Origin: Bacteroidales bacterium
GTDB taxonomy: Bacteria; Bacteroidota; Bacteroidia; Bacteroidales; Dysgonomonadaceae
Assembly: GCA_012799155.1 (NCBI GenBank)
Contig: JAAZLV010000265.1
Location: 1-15,099 of the forward strand
Length of the DNA stretch: 15,099 bases
Direction: 5' to 3'
Shown here: positions 7,790 to 15,099 of the stretch, piece by piece
Layout: each line of letters starts with the position of its first letter
Position numbering within the stretch: the first letter of the stretch is position 1
Notes under the pieces: model-generated
The model's database searches: none
What the model was told of the DNA's origin: nothing
Seen by the model: the letters and a program-made list of their open reading frames with translations, nothing else
Position numbers and translations under genes: made by a program

Positions 7790-10126
7790 ATGAAAAATAT
7801 AATTACCAGAAAAAACAGATGGTCCGGCATGGCACTCCTCATGCTGTTGCTGAGCAGCCTCCTGCTGATGCCATCGTGCGAAAAAGAGGAGGTGAACAAC
7901 GATCCCCTGCTGCAATCGTTCGGACCCTCTCCCGCGCTGCGTGGCGGTGAGCTTCGCTTTATTGGACAAAACCTGGGAGAGGTCACCGCGGTGATCTTCC
8001 CGGGAGTGACCGGCGGCACCGTACAGGTGACCGACATCATCACCGTGAACGAACGGGAGATCAAGGTGATGATCCCGCAGGACGCCGGTGTGGGTATTTT
8101 GACACTAGTCACCACAAGCGGTGAGATCAAGACACTCACCCCGCTCACCTTCTCTGAACCAATCTCAATCAGCAAGGTATCGCCACTGAAGGTGAAAGCG
8201 GGTGAGACTCTCACCATTGAAGGTGATTACCTCAACCTGATCAAACGGGTGATCTTCGTCGACAACGTGGCAGTGGAGGCCGGTGCTTTCCTGCCGGGAC
8301 AGACACGCAAGAAGTTGCAGGTGACAGTGCCCGCAGAGGCACAGAGTGGTAAGATCATCATCTCCAACGGTGAGGAGATACCCATCGAGGTTTACTCGGA
8401 GAGTGACCTGGAGGTGGTACTACCCTCGGTGGCAGCACCTGCCGACCTGACCGGCAAGAAGCCGGGAGAGGTGATTGAAATTGCAGGATCGGATTTTGAT
8501 CTGGTGGTCTCCCTACTCATGCCAAATGGTGATGAAGTTCCGTTTGAAGTGATTGAAACAGAGGCTGGAGAGGCGATACGCTTCACCCTGCCAGCCAACA
8601 TGACAGACGGTGTGGTAATCGTTCTTCCCGCATCAGGCGTGGAGGTAGCCATCGCCAATATCGGTCTGGCACTACCGGCCAACGTGGTGGCCACCCCTGC
8701 TACCGGATTGCGTGCAGGTGACCTGATCACCCTCGAAGGACTGAACATGGAGCTGGTAACCTCGCTCACCTTCCCCGGTGTGGCGGAAGCCGTTGAGCCG
8801 GAAAGTAAGACAGCGACTGAAGTGACCGTCACCATGCCCGACGCTGCTACCAGTGGCAACCTGTTGCTCAACACCGGCAGCGGTGTCTCCGTAGAAGTAG
8901 CCATCGAAACACTTAAACCTACCTTCACCGCCTACGAGAACAGGACGGTGCCATTGGGTGACAATGTGGTGATCACCGGTGAAGATCTTGACCTTGTAGT
9001 CAGGGTGCTCTTTACAGGAGGTGCGGAGGTGGAGGTGAACAACACCACACCTACAAGCCTTACGGTTGCCATGCCGACGATGAATGTGGAGAGCGGTGTA
9101 CTAACCCTCTTCATGGCCAATGGAGAAAGTGTGGAGATTGAGTCACTCACCATTGAAGCTCCACTGTTTGCTTTCATCCCCATACTGCCGGGTGAAGAGG
9201 AGGAAATAAAAGCCGGAGGATTGTTTGGCATTGAAGTGACCAATCTGGATAAGTTGACTACCGTAAAAGTGAACGATGCAGAGGTAAAATTCATTGTTGC
9301 AGGGAATATGATGTACATCACCATTCCCCAAATAGCAGCCAATGCTACAAAGTTGACCCTTGTCTCTTCCAATGGTTCGATTGACTATACCCTCAATGTG
9401 ATGCCGATGGGACAGATAGAAAACGTGGTTTATCACGGTCCTCTTAATCTTGATTGGGGTACATATACGATTGCTCCGGATGCATTTGTCGATTTCACCA
9501 ATGGAACAGTGACCCTTAAGATTACTTATGCTGTCACAGGTGATGGAGACGCTCAGATTAAATTCTACAACGGTCATTGGGAACAGATGCTTCAACGATT
9601 CAATGATGGGAATGATACCTATCTCTTTGATCCGAACAGCAATGTTGTAGAGTTTGAACTTACACAAGAAGAATTGGTTATGTTGCAAACACTTACCGAC
9701 TGGGGACAAAGCATGATCTTCCATGGGCAGGGAGTTGTGATCAACAACATTGTTGCTGTTTACAAGCAAGCGCTTGAAACTACCGTTTGGAGCGGTGATG
9801 TCGATCTTGCTGCCTTTACTCTCAACTACGAGGTGAAACCTCCTTCAATTTTCCTTGATGCAGATGTGAAGGCAGGTATGACGTTGCGCATCTATGTCGA
9901 TTCCTACGGTCCCGAACCGAAACTTCAGTTCTTCAACGGCCACTGGGAACGTATCTATGGAGATATCTCCATTGATGCGACCAATAGTGCCGTCTGGAGT
10001 GACAATGTGATCAGCCTGCCTATTGATGCCGCAATTGCAGCCAACCTAAGAGAATACATCGATTGGGGCTACTGCCTCATCGTGCAGGGACAGGATTGTA
10101 TATTGAAGAAGATCACAATCGAATAG
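7790..10126 (+). CDS. Long IPT/TIG-repeat surface lipoprotein with duplicated C-terminal module
   Basis: This 778-residue lipoprotein (Cys30 in LLLMPSC, followed by EKEE) is probably a second surface glycan-binding protein. I count about six Ig-like IPT/TIG repeats: 38-122, 125-203, 208-293, 293-375, 376-456 and 459-537. Each follows the pattern G-e-x-x-x-i-x-G-x-x-L-x-x-V-x-x-v-x-F, then a v-x-x-P-x-x-x-x-x-G strand. They would form a stalk. Two related modules follow, about 544-658 and 663-778. Both contain F(Y/F)NGHWE(Q/R) (592-599 and 714-721), a DWG (637-639 and 758-760) and a following hydrophobic strand with GQ. The conserved aromatics suggest carbohydrate binding, but I recognise no named CBM family and no catalytic residues. 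Base composition drops from roughly 60 to roughly 42 percent GC across the sixth repeat and first module. The gene starts 12 bases after its neighbour. Lipoprotein and repeat calls are firm; binding function is inference. Confidence 0.8.
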   Translation: MKNIITRKNRWSGMALLMLLLSSLLLMPSCEKEEVNNDPLLQSFGPSPALRGGELRFIGQNLGEVTAVIFPGVTGGTVQVTDIITVNEREIKVMIPQDAGVGILTLVTTSGEIKTLTPLTFSEPISISKVSPLKVKAGETLTIEGDYLNLIKRVIFVDNVAVEAGAFLPGQTRKKLQVTVPAEAQSGKIIISNGEEIPIEVYSESDLEVVLPSVAAPADLTGKKPGEVIEIAGSDFDLVVSLLMPNGDEVPFEVIETEAGEAIRFTLPANMTDGVVIVLPASGVEVAIANIGLALPANVVATPATGLRAGDLITLEGLNMELVTSLTFPGVAEAVEPESKTATEVTVTMPDAATSGNLLLNTGSGVSVEVAIETLKPTFTAYENRTVPLGDNVVITGEDLDLVVRVLFTGGAEVEVNNTTPTSLTVAMPTMNVESGVLTLFMANGESVEIESLTIEAPLFAFIPILPGEEEEIKAGGLFGIEVTNLDKLTTVKVNDAEVKFIVAGNMMYITIPQIAANATKLTLVSSNGSIDYTLNVMPMGQIENVVYHGPLNLDWGTYTIAPDAFVDFTNGTVTLKITYAVTGDGDAQIKFYNGHWEQMLQRFNDGNDTYLFDPNSNVVEFELTQEELVMLQTLTDWGQSMIFHGQGVVINNIVAVYKQALETTVWSGDVDLAAFTLNYEVKPPSIFLDADVKAGMTLRIYVDSYGPEPKLQFFNGHWERIYGDISIDATNSAVWSDNVISLPIDAAIAANLREYIDWGYCLIVQGQDCILKKITIE
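9419..10123 (+). repeat. Tandem duplicated C-terminal module within the 778-residue protein
   Basis: Copy A is about 9419-9763 and copy B about 9776-10123. At the protein level they share an FxNGHWE motif, a DWG motif and a GQ strand at matching spacing. The NGHWE segment is also alike at the DNA level: 9563-9584 and 9929-9950 match at 19 of 22 bases. Elsewhere the copies have diverged strongly, so this is an old duplication with one conserved, probably ligand-binding, core. Confidence 0.75.
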
Positions 10127-10144
10127 AAATTTATGAGTCTGAGA

Positions 10145-10183
10145 CTTTCTGAACCGGCCAAAACAAGTGACCGGTTCAGAAAG
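10145..10183 (+). terminator. Stem-loop between glycan-binding and enzyme genes
   Basis: CTTTCTGAACCGG (10145-10157) and CCGGTTCAGAAAG (10171-10183) are perfect 13-bp inverted repeats around a 13-base loop. The stem can be lengthened by GAGA/TCTC across a 2-base bulge. It begins 18 bases after the stop codon at 10126, in the 109-base gap before the GH2 gene. There is no clear U-run after it (CATCTCTTAAT), so it may be a partial terminator, a processing or mRNA-stabilising structure, rather than a full intrinsic terminator. No TAnnTTTG element follows before the GH2 gene, which argues that transcription reads through. Confidence 0.65.
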
Positions 10184-10235
10184 CATCTCTTAATAGTCAG
10201 TGCCAGTTTCAAAACAGGCGCTTAAATGTAAAAAA

Positions 10236-13055
10236 ATGATTCAAAAAATCATTTTATGGTCTGTTATATGCCTGCTGATCGGCTGTGGTGAGGATAATAC
10301 TGCCTTTGAAGAAAGGGAGTTTGTCTCCCTGGAGGGAGCCTGGACAACCGCTCTTGGTCAGATTCACCTGCCGGGAAGTGTCGACGAGAGCCGCCTGGCA
10401 CCACGCAACAGCGACACCCTCACCACAGGTCGACTGACACGGTTGCATCCCTACGAAGGCAGCATCACCTACAGCCGCGAGGTGGAGATTCCCGCATCCT
10501 CGGCACACAAGGAGTGGCGGCTCATCATGGAACGCACCAAACCTTCCACGCTTTGGATCGATGGCGACAGTGTGGGCAGCAGTTCTTTGATCCTCTCACC
10601 GCAAGTATACACCCTCGGTCGGTTGTCCCCAGGGAAGCACATGCTGTCGATCCGGATTGACAACAGTCCCGCTTCTGTTCCCACCGGGATACATGGATCA
10701 CATGCCTGGAGCGATGCCACCCAGACCAACTGGAACGGCATCATCGGGCGGTTCGGGCTGGAAGCCAACGAGGGGCTCCTGATCGAAGCGCTGCAGCTCT
10801 ATCCCGATATCACATCGCGCACGGCACAGGTCAAGGCACTGATCTGTTCGCCCGAAAGCGGAGAGGCGCAACTCATCGTGCGCGGTGATGCCTGGAACAC
10901 CGACAGACGCGGTTCAATTCCCGAACAGAGGGTTACGCTGAACCTCGTGAAAGGGAACAACAGCTGCAATTTCAAGATCGATACCGGCAAGGAGCAGCTC
11001 CTGTGGAGCGAGTTCGATCCGGCACTTTACAAAGTGCATTTCGAGCTCTCATTCCGCGACAGGAAAGATGTGTATACACTTGACATTGGGTTGCGTCACT
11101 TTACAACCGAAGGTACCCAATTCCGTATCAATTCGTTGAAGACTTTTTTAAGAGGAAAGAACGATGCCGCAGTCTTCCCCCTCACCGGCTATCCTCCCAT
11201 GGAGAAAGAGGAGTGGAAGAGGCAGATGCGTATTGCAAAGGAGTATGGGATCAACCACTACCGTTTTCATTCATGGACACCCCCCCAGGCCGCTTTTGAG
11301 GCTGCCAACGAGGAGGGAATCTACATCCAGGCCGAACTGCCCTACTGGGGTACGATGGATGCAGCAAATCATTCGCTCAACCGCTTCCTGATACAGGAGG
11401 GGGAGGAGCTGCTCAACGTGTACGGAAACAATCCCTCATTCGTGATGATGGCCCTGGGCAACGAGCTGGGTGGTGACATCGATTGTATGCGCTGGCTGGT
11501 GGAGAGGTTCAGGGGTGGTGACAACCGCCGCCTCTACGCCTATGGATCCAACAATTTCCTGGGCACGGCGGGACCTCAGTCAGGTGAGGATTACTTCGTT
11601 GCCTGTAGGGTGGGAGGCCAGGTGGGTTCTGACGACTATTCGATGCACGCCAGGTCTACCTTCTCATTTGCCGATGCGATGGAGGGGGGATACCTGAACG
11701 GCACCTATCCCTCCACGGAGCGCACCTTCAACAAGGCTGTGGAAGCGAGCGGTGTGCCGGTTATCAGCCATGAGAACGGTCAATTCCAGGTATACCCCGA
11801 CTACGATGAGATTAGGAAATACAAAGGGGTGTTGTACCCCTATAACATGGAGATCTTCCGGCAGCGCCTACTGGAGAAGGGGATGGCCGATCAGTCCGCC
11901 GATTTTCACCGTGCCACTGGTCGTTTTGCAGCCCTCTGCTACAAGGCGGATATCGAGATGTGCCTTCGTACACCCGGCTTCGGGGGATTCCAACTGCTCG
12001 ACCTGCAGGATTATCCCGGTCAGGGAAGTGCCTATGTCGGACTGCTGGATGCATTCATGGATAGCAAGGGTGCAATCACTCCCGAAGCGTTCCGCGAGTT
12101 TTCTGACCGCATCGTTCCATTGGCGGTGATGCCCCGTTACTGCTGGAGTAACGGAGACACTCTCACAGCACGGTTGTTGATCAGCAATTGGTCTGCTGAA
12201 CCGATCAGAGGTGAGGAGATAAGATGGAGTCTTCGTGACGGGGACAGCGAAGGAGTACTGGCCTCCGGAACGATCTACGGTGTGGAAGTGGCTCAGGGCT
12301 CACTGACAGAGGTGGGCAGGATCAACGCCTCATTGCAGTCGGTCGATCGTGCCGTGCAACTTCTATTGGTGCTGGAGGCAGGGTCACACATCAATCGTTA
12401 CCCGCTGTGGGTCTACCCCGAGAAGGAGGAACCGACATATCCTGAAATTGAACAAACAACTTCGCTACAACATGCACTGGCGTTGTTGAAGCAGGGCAGG
12501 AAGGTGTTGTACTCCCCCGACCATGCTGCGATAGCCGGAAATTCAGTGGGGGGTTCGTTTACTCCCGATTATTGGAACTATGCGATGTTCAAGGGCATTT
12601 CGGAGAGCGTGGGACGCGAGGTATCACCCGGTACCCTCTCCATATTGACCAATCCTGCGCACCCCCTTTTCCGAGAGTTCCCCACCGAGATGCACAGCAA
12701 CTGGCAATGGTGGATCATTTTGAAGCATGCACGACCCCTCATCCTGGACCGGACACCCCACGAGTACAAGCCGTTGATTCAGGTGATCGACAACATCGAA
12801 CGCAACCACAAGCTGGGCCTGCTCCTTGAGGTACGCTCCGGCGAAGGGAAGCTGCTGGTGAACCTATGCGACCTGGAGGCGATCGCCGACAAACCCGAAG
12901 GGAGACAATACCGGCGCGCACTGCTGCAGTATATGGTTTCTCCCGATTTTAATCCCGAAACGGTGTTGAGCGAGGATGAACTGACCAACCTCTTTACTAC
13001 CACGGTGGAAGGGAAGGTGATCACCGGTGAAAAGAACATTACCAGCTACCAGTAA
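10236..13055 (+). CDS. Glycoside hydrolase family 2 lipoprotein, specificity unassigned
   Basis: This 939-residue enzyme should hydrolyse beta-linked (or related equatorial) glycosides from the non-reducing end with retention. The ATG at 10236 is preferred over an upstream in-frame GTG at 10200, because it gives a short lipoprotein signal ending LLIGC (Cys17) followed by Gly-Glu-Asp. Order: sugar-binding jelly roll (about 25-175, with YEGSITYSREVEIP), Ig-like domain, then the TIM barrel from about 300 (FLRGKNDAAVFPLTGYPPM, YGINHYRFHSW). The expected acid/base is Glu410 in MALGNELGG and the nucleophile Glu513 in VISHENGQF. An Ig-like linker and a C-terminal alpha/beta region (about 740-915, LLKQGRKVLYSPDHAA) follow. 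The barrel resembles a GH2 clade common in Bacteroidota PULs rather than classical LacZ or BtMan2A. A beta-mannosidase role fits the locus, but beta-galactosidase or another exo-activity is equally open from sequence. It follows a stem-loop and precedes the GH26 gene. Confidence 0.85.
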   Translation: MIQKIILWSVICLLIGCGEDNTAFEEREFVSLEGAWTTALGQIHLPGSVDESRLAPRNSDTLTTGRLTRLHPYEGSITYSREVEIPASSAHKEWRLIMERTKPSTLWIDGDSVGSSSLILSPQVYTLGRLSPGKHMLSIRIDNSPASVPTGIHGSHAWSDATQTNWNGIIGRFGLEANEGLLIEALQLYPDITSRTAQVKALICSPESGEAQLIVRGDAWNTDRRGSIPEQRVTLNLVKGNNSCNFKIDTGKEQLLWSEFDPALYKVHFELSFRDRKDVYTLDIGLRHFTTEGTQFRINSLKTFLRGKNDAAVFPLTGYPPMEKEEWKRQMRIAKEYGINHYRFHSWTPPQAAFEAANEEGIYIQAELPYWGTMDAANHSLNRFLIQEGEELLNVYGNNPSFVMMALGNELGGDIDCMRWLVERFRGGDNRRLYAYGSNNFLGTAGPQSGEDYFVACRVGGQVGSDDYSMHARSTFSFADAMEGGYLNGTYPSTERTFNKAVEASGVPVISHENGQFQVYPDYDEIRKYKGVLYPYNMEIFRQRLLEKGMADQSADFHRATGRFAALCYKADIEMCLRTPGFGGFQLLDLQDYPGQGSAYVGLLDAFMDSKGAITPEAFREFSDRIVPLAVMPRYCWSNGDTLTARLLISNWSAEPIRGEEIRWSLRDGDSEGVLASGTIYGVEVAQGSLTEVGRINASLQSVDRAVQLLLVLEAGSHINRYPLWVYPEKEEPTYPEIEQTTSLQHALALLKQGRKVLYSPDHAAIAGNSVGGSFTPDYWNYAMFKGISESVGREVSPGTLSILTNPAHPLFREFPTEMHSNWQWWIILKHARPLILDRTPHEYKPLIQVIDNIERNHKLGLLLEVRSGEGKLLVNLCDLEAIADKPEGRQYRRALLQYMVSPDFNPETVLSEDELTNLFTTTVEGKVITGEKNITSYQ

Positions 13056-13110
13056 GAAGATGGATTCAGTGAATGATCTTCCTGTTTATGAAGATGATAA
13101 GACAAGTTTG

Positions 13111-14526
13111 ATGAAGAGATCAAATAGAATTGCTCCACATTACCGCCAATTGCTATTGCAATTGCTTACGCTGCTGTTGCTGTTTTCCTGCTCGGAAGGC
13201 GGAGAGGAACCGCCTGCGGGCGACCCGCCACAGTTGGTCTCCAGTGATCCTGCCAATGGCCAAACCGATGTGCCGGAGGGAATTACCGAGATCACACTTT
13301 GGTTCAACGTAAACGTGACAATTGCACCTTCATCGCTGATCACGCTTAACGGAGAACAGGTTACCAATCTCTGGCGAGGATTGGAGGGAGAACTAAAGAT
13401 GAGGGTGCCACCTCTGCTGGCTGCCATTGACTACACACTACTGCTTCCGGCATATACGGTGAAAGGTCCCACAGGACTGTTCAACCCCTCTGAGATCAGG
13501 ATTACCTTCAAAACCCGCACGCCTGCACCCCCGCGTGAGGGTCTCTCACCACAGGCGCAGAAGCTGTTGCAGTTCCTGAAAGAAAAAGAAGGCATGGCAA
13601 CCCTCTCGGGGACTATGGCCAATGTGGCGTGGAACATCCACGAGGCGGAGTGGGTACAACATCACACCGGCAAGTGGCCGGCAATCAATTGCTTCGACTA
13701 TGTCCATTTGCAATCATCTCCAGCCAACTGGATCGATTACGGCAAGACTTCCGTGGTGGAGGAGTGGTGGAACAGCGGAGGTGTGGTGGCGGCTTCCTGG
13801 CACTGGAACGTGCCGGCTAACAGCGGTGAGGAGGGCAAGTATTCCTTCTATTGGGGCAGTGAACCGGATGAAACTCGTTTCGATGTGAAGAAGATTGATG
13901 ACCCCGCTTCAGAAGAATACAAACGGATGATCGCTGATATCGACAAGCTTTCCGGTTACCTGAAGCTGCTGAAGATGAAGAATATTCCTGTGTTGTGGCG
14001 ACCTTTGCACGAGGCAGCCGGTAACATCGGTGCCTACCCGGGAGGCGAAGCCTGGTTTTGGTGGGGTGCCGGTGGTGCAGAGCCCTATAAGAAGCTCTGG
14101 CGACTGATGTTCGACCGGATGACACGTCACCACGGACTTGACAATCTACTCTGGGTATGGACCTCGCAGGTGACCGATCCCGACTGGTATCCCGGTGATG
14201 ACTATGTGGATATGGTGGGAAGAGATATTTATAATGAACAAGCTGCCTCGACGATCAAGAGCCAATTCACTACACTGCTGAACCGTTATCCAGGCAAACC
14301 GGTCGCCCTCAGCGAGTGTGGCAACGTGACAACCATTTCGGCACAATGGAATGCAGGTGCAAAATGGCTCTGGTTTATGCCCTGGTACGATTATGACCGC
14401 ACCCTCGATCCCGGCAGTGAAGCATTTCAAGAGAAATCACATCAACATGCCCCCATCGTCTGGTGGGAGGATGCACTGGCGCAACCATATGTGCTTACAC
14501 GCGATGAGTTACCTGACCTAAAATAA
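13111..14526 (+). CDS. GH26 lipoprotein with N-terminal Ig-like domain, probable endo-beta-mannanase
   Basis: This 471-residue lipoprotein is predicted to cleave beta-1,4-mannan. I start it at ATG 13111 because this puts the basic n-region (MKRSNR) directly before the hydrophobic stretch QLLLQLLTLLLLFSC (Cys27). Upstream in-frame ATGs at 13027 and 13060 would add a polar leader, the first overlapping the GH2 gene by 29 bases. After the signal comes a bacterial Ig-like domain of the Big_5/SbsA type (about 40-136, SSDPANGQTDVPEGITEITLWFN). GH26 fills about 140-460: SGTMANVAWN, conserved His231 in SWHWNVP, acid/base Glu301 in WRPLHEAAG, an aromatic segment GRDIYN, and nucleophile Glu402 in ALSECG. 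These are the standard GH26 clan-A residues, so the enzyme should be active. GH26 is mostly beta-mannanase but also holds lichenase and beta-1,3-xylanase. It ends 8 bases before the next GH26 gene. Confidence 0.9.
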   Translation: MKRSNRIAPHYRQLLLQLLTLLLLFSCSEGGEEPPAGDPPQLVSSDPANGQTDVPEGITEITLWFNVNVTIAPSSLITLNGEQVTNLWRGLEGELKMRVPPLLAAIDYTLLLPAYTVKGPTGLFNPSEIRITFKTRTPAPPREGLSPQAQKLLQFLKEKEGMATLSGTMANVAWNIHEAEWVQHHTGKWPAINCFDYVHLQSSPANWIDYGKTSVVEEWWNSGGVVAASWHWNVPANSGEEGKYSFYWGSEPDETRFDVKKIDDPASEEYKRMIADIDKLSGYLKLLKMKNIPVLWRPLHEAAGNIGAYPGGEAWFWWGAGGAEPYKKLWRLMFDRMTRHHGLDNLLWVWTSQVTDPDWYPGDDYVDMVGRDIYNEQAASTIKSQFTTLLNRYPGKPVALSECGNVTTISAQWNAGAKWLWFMPWYDYDRTLDPGSEAFQEKSHQHAPIVWWEDALAQPYVLTRDELPDLK

Positions 14527-14534
14527 AGATACAT

Positions 14535-15099
14535 ATGCATAATAGAACAATTTTCACCTGTTTGTTGCTGTCAATCCTTCTTTTCACCTGCATATCCTGT
14601 GTAGAGAGAAAATCATCGGACAAGGATGAGGAGATCAATCGCCCGCAAAGAACGAAGGAGACGGAGAAACTGTTGCACAACCTTAAAGCGACTCCGGTAA
14701 AAGGATTCATGTTCGGGCATCAGGATGATCCGCTCTACGGTGTTACCTGGGAGGGCGACAGTGGCCGTTCAGACGTACAAAGCGTTACGGGCGATTATCC
14801 TGCAGTGATGGGCTTCGACATCGGGAAGATTGAACTCGACAGCGAAAAGAACATCGACAATGTCGCTTTTGCCATCATTCGGGAAGAGATGATCCGGCAC
14901 TACAAGCGGGGTGGAATGATCACCGTCAGTTGGCATGCCGACAACCCGCTCACCGGTGGCCACTCCTGGGATGTGAGCCGTGACGACGTGGTGGCTGCCA
15001 TCCTGCCGGGAGGGGAGAAGCATGATCTCTTCATCGACTGGCTCGACAGGGCTGCCGCCTTCTTCAACTCACTCATCACCGAGGAAGGTACAAAGGTAC
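14535..15099 (+). CDS. GH26 lipoprotein, probable endo-beta-mannanase (partial, runs off the window)
   Basis: Only the first 188 codons are in the window; the frame is open to the last base. The protein begins MHNRTIFTCLLLSILLFTCISC, a lipoprotein-type signal in which Cys19 or Cys22 could be lipidated. Residues about 40-188 match the start of a GH26 domain of the BoMan26A/B. fragilis ManA type: TEKLLHNLKATPVKGFMFGHQDDPLYGVTW, then SDVQSVTGDYPAVMGFDIGKIEL, then ITVSWHADNPLTGGHSWD, where the SWH motif holds the conserved GH26 His. The acid/base and nucleophile glutamates lie beyond the edge, so activity cannot be confirmed. It starts 8 bases after the previous stop codon, which implies co-transcription. 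It differs clearly from the GH26 domain just upstream, so the pair is not a recent duplication. Surface or periplasmic location is unresolved. Confidence 0.9.
   Translation, partial: MHNRTIFTCLLLSILLFTCISCVERKSSDKDEEINRPQRTKETEKLLHNLKATPVKGFMFGHQDDPLYGVTWEGDSGRSDVQSVTGDYPAVMGFDIGKIELDSEKNIDNVAFAIIREEMIRHYKRGGMITVSWHADNPLTGGHSWDVSRDDVVAAILPGGEKHDLFIDWLDRAAAFFNSLITEEGTKV

Noticed and set aside
9143..9769. 208-residue reverse-strand open frame in the low-GC part of the 778-residue gene
   Set aside because: I looked closely because it coincides with the GC drop, but the forward frame keeps two conserved modules across it, while the reverse product shows no domain.
10200..10235. GTG start extending the GH2 protein by 12 residues
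   Set aside because: ATG 10236 gives a standard lipoprotein signal directly; the GTG adds a Lys- and Cys-containing leader with no benefit.
13027..13110. Longer N-terminus of the first GH26 protein overlapping the GH2 gene
   Set aside because: The added 28 residues are polar and acidic and would precede the signal peptide; ATG 13111 fits better, though translational coupling is not excluded.
1..15099. Search for CRISPR arrays, transposase or integrase genes, and phage or defence genes
   Set aside because: No regularly spaced repeats, no insertion-sequence ends and no such coding regions were seen.

Overview
The window looks like part of a Bacteroidota (probably Bacteroidales) chromosome. 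The evidence is a SusC/SusD pair, a run of lipoproteins with Cys-Asp/Glu-rich N-termini, IPT/TIG-type surface proteins, and a Bacteroides-type promoter (TTTG, 20 bp, TAnnTTTG) in front of susC. Coding GC is fairly high for the group: about 60 percent in the few lines I counted by hand. I cannot name the genus.

Layout: a tRNA with anticodon CAU (14-87); a gene-poor leader (88-425); an AraC-family regulator (426-1316); an intergenic region carrying the promoter (1317-1585). Then comes a same-strand cluster: SusC-like TonB-dependent transporter (1586-4807), SusD-like lipoprotein (4830-6515), a 413-residue surface glycan-binding lipoprotein (6536-7777), a 778-residue lipoprotein with about six IPT/TIG repeats and two tandem C-terminal modules (7790-10126), a stem-loop, a GH2-family lipoprotein (10236-13055), a lipoprotein with an Ig-like domain and a GH26 domain (13111-14526), and a second, quite different GH26 lipoprotein that runs off the right edge (14535-15099). 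All genes are on the + strand.

The cluster reads as a polysaccharide utilisation locus (PUL). Two GH26 enzymes, a family dominated by endo-beta-1,4-mannanases, point to beta-mannan (glucomannan or galactomannan) as the substrate. In the inferred scheme, surface lipoproteins bind and cut the polymer, SusCD imports the oligosaccharides, the GH2 enzyme trims them from the non-reducing end, and the AraC protein senses a released sugar and activates susC. The expected partners (GH36/GH27 alpha-galactosidase, GH130 phosphorylase, epimerase, inner-membrane permease) are not in the window and may lie to the right.

The least ordinary parts are the 778-residue protein with its duplicated C-terminal module and an internal drop in GC, the perfect 13-bp stem-loop between the binding/transport genes and the enzymes, and the GH2 enzyme, whose exact specificity I cannot assign. 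I saw nothing that requires a wholly new type of system.
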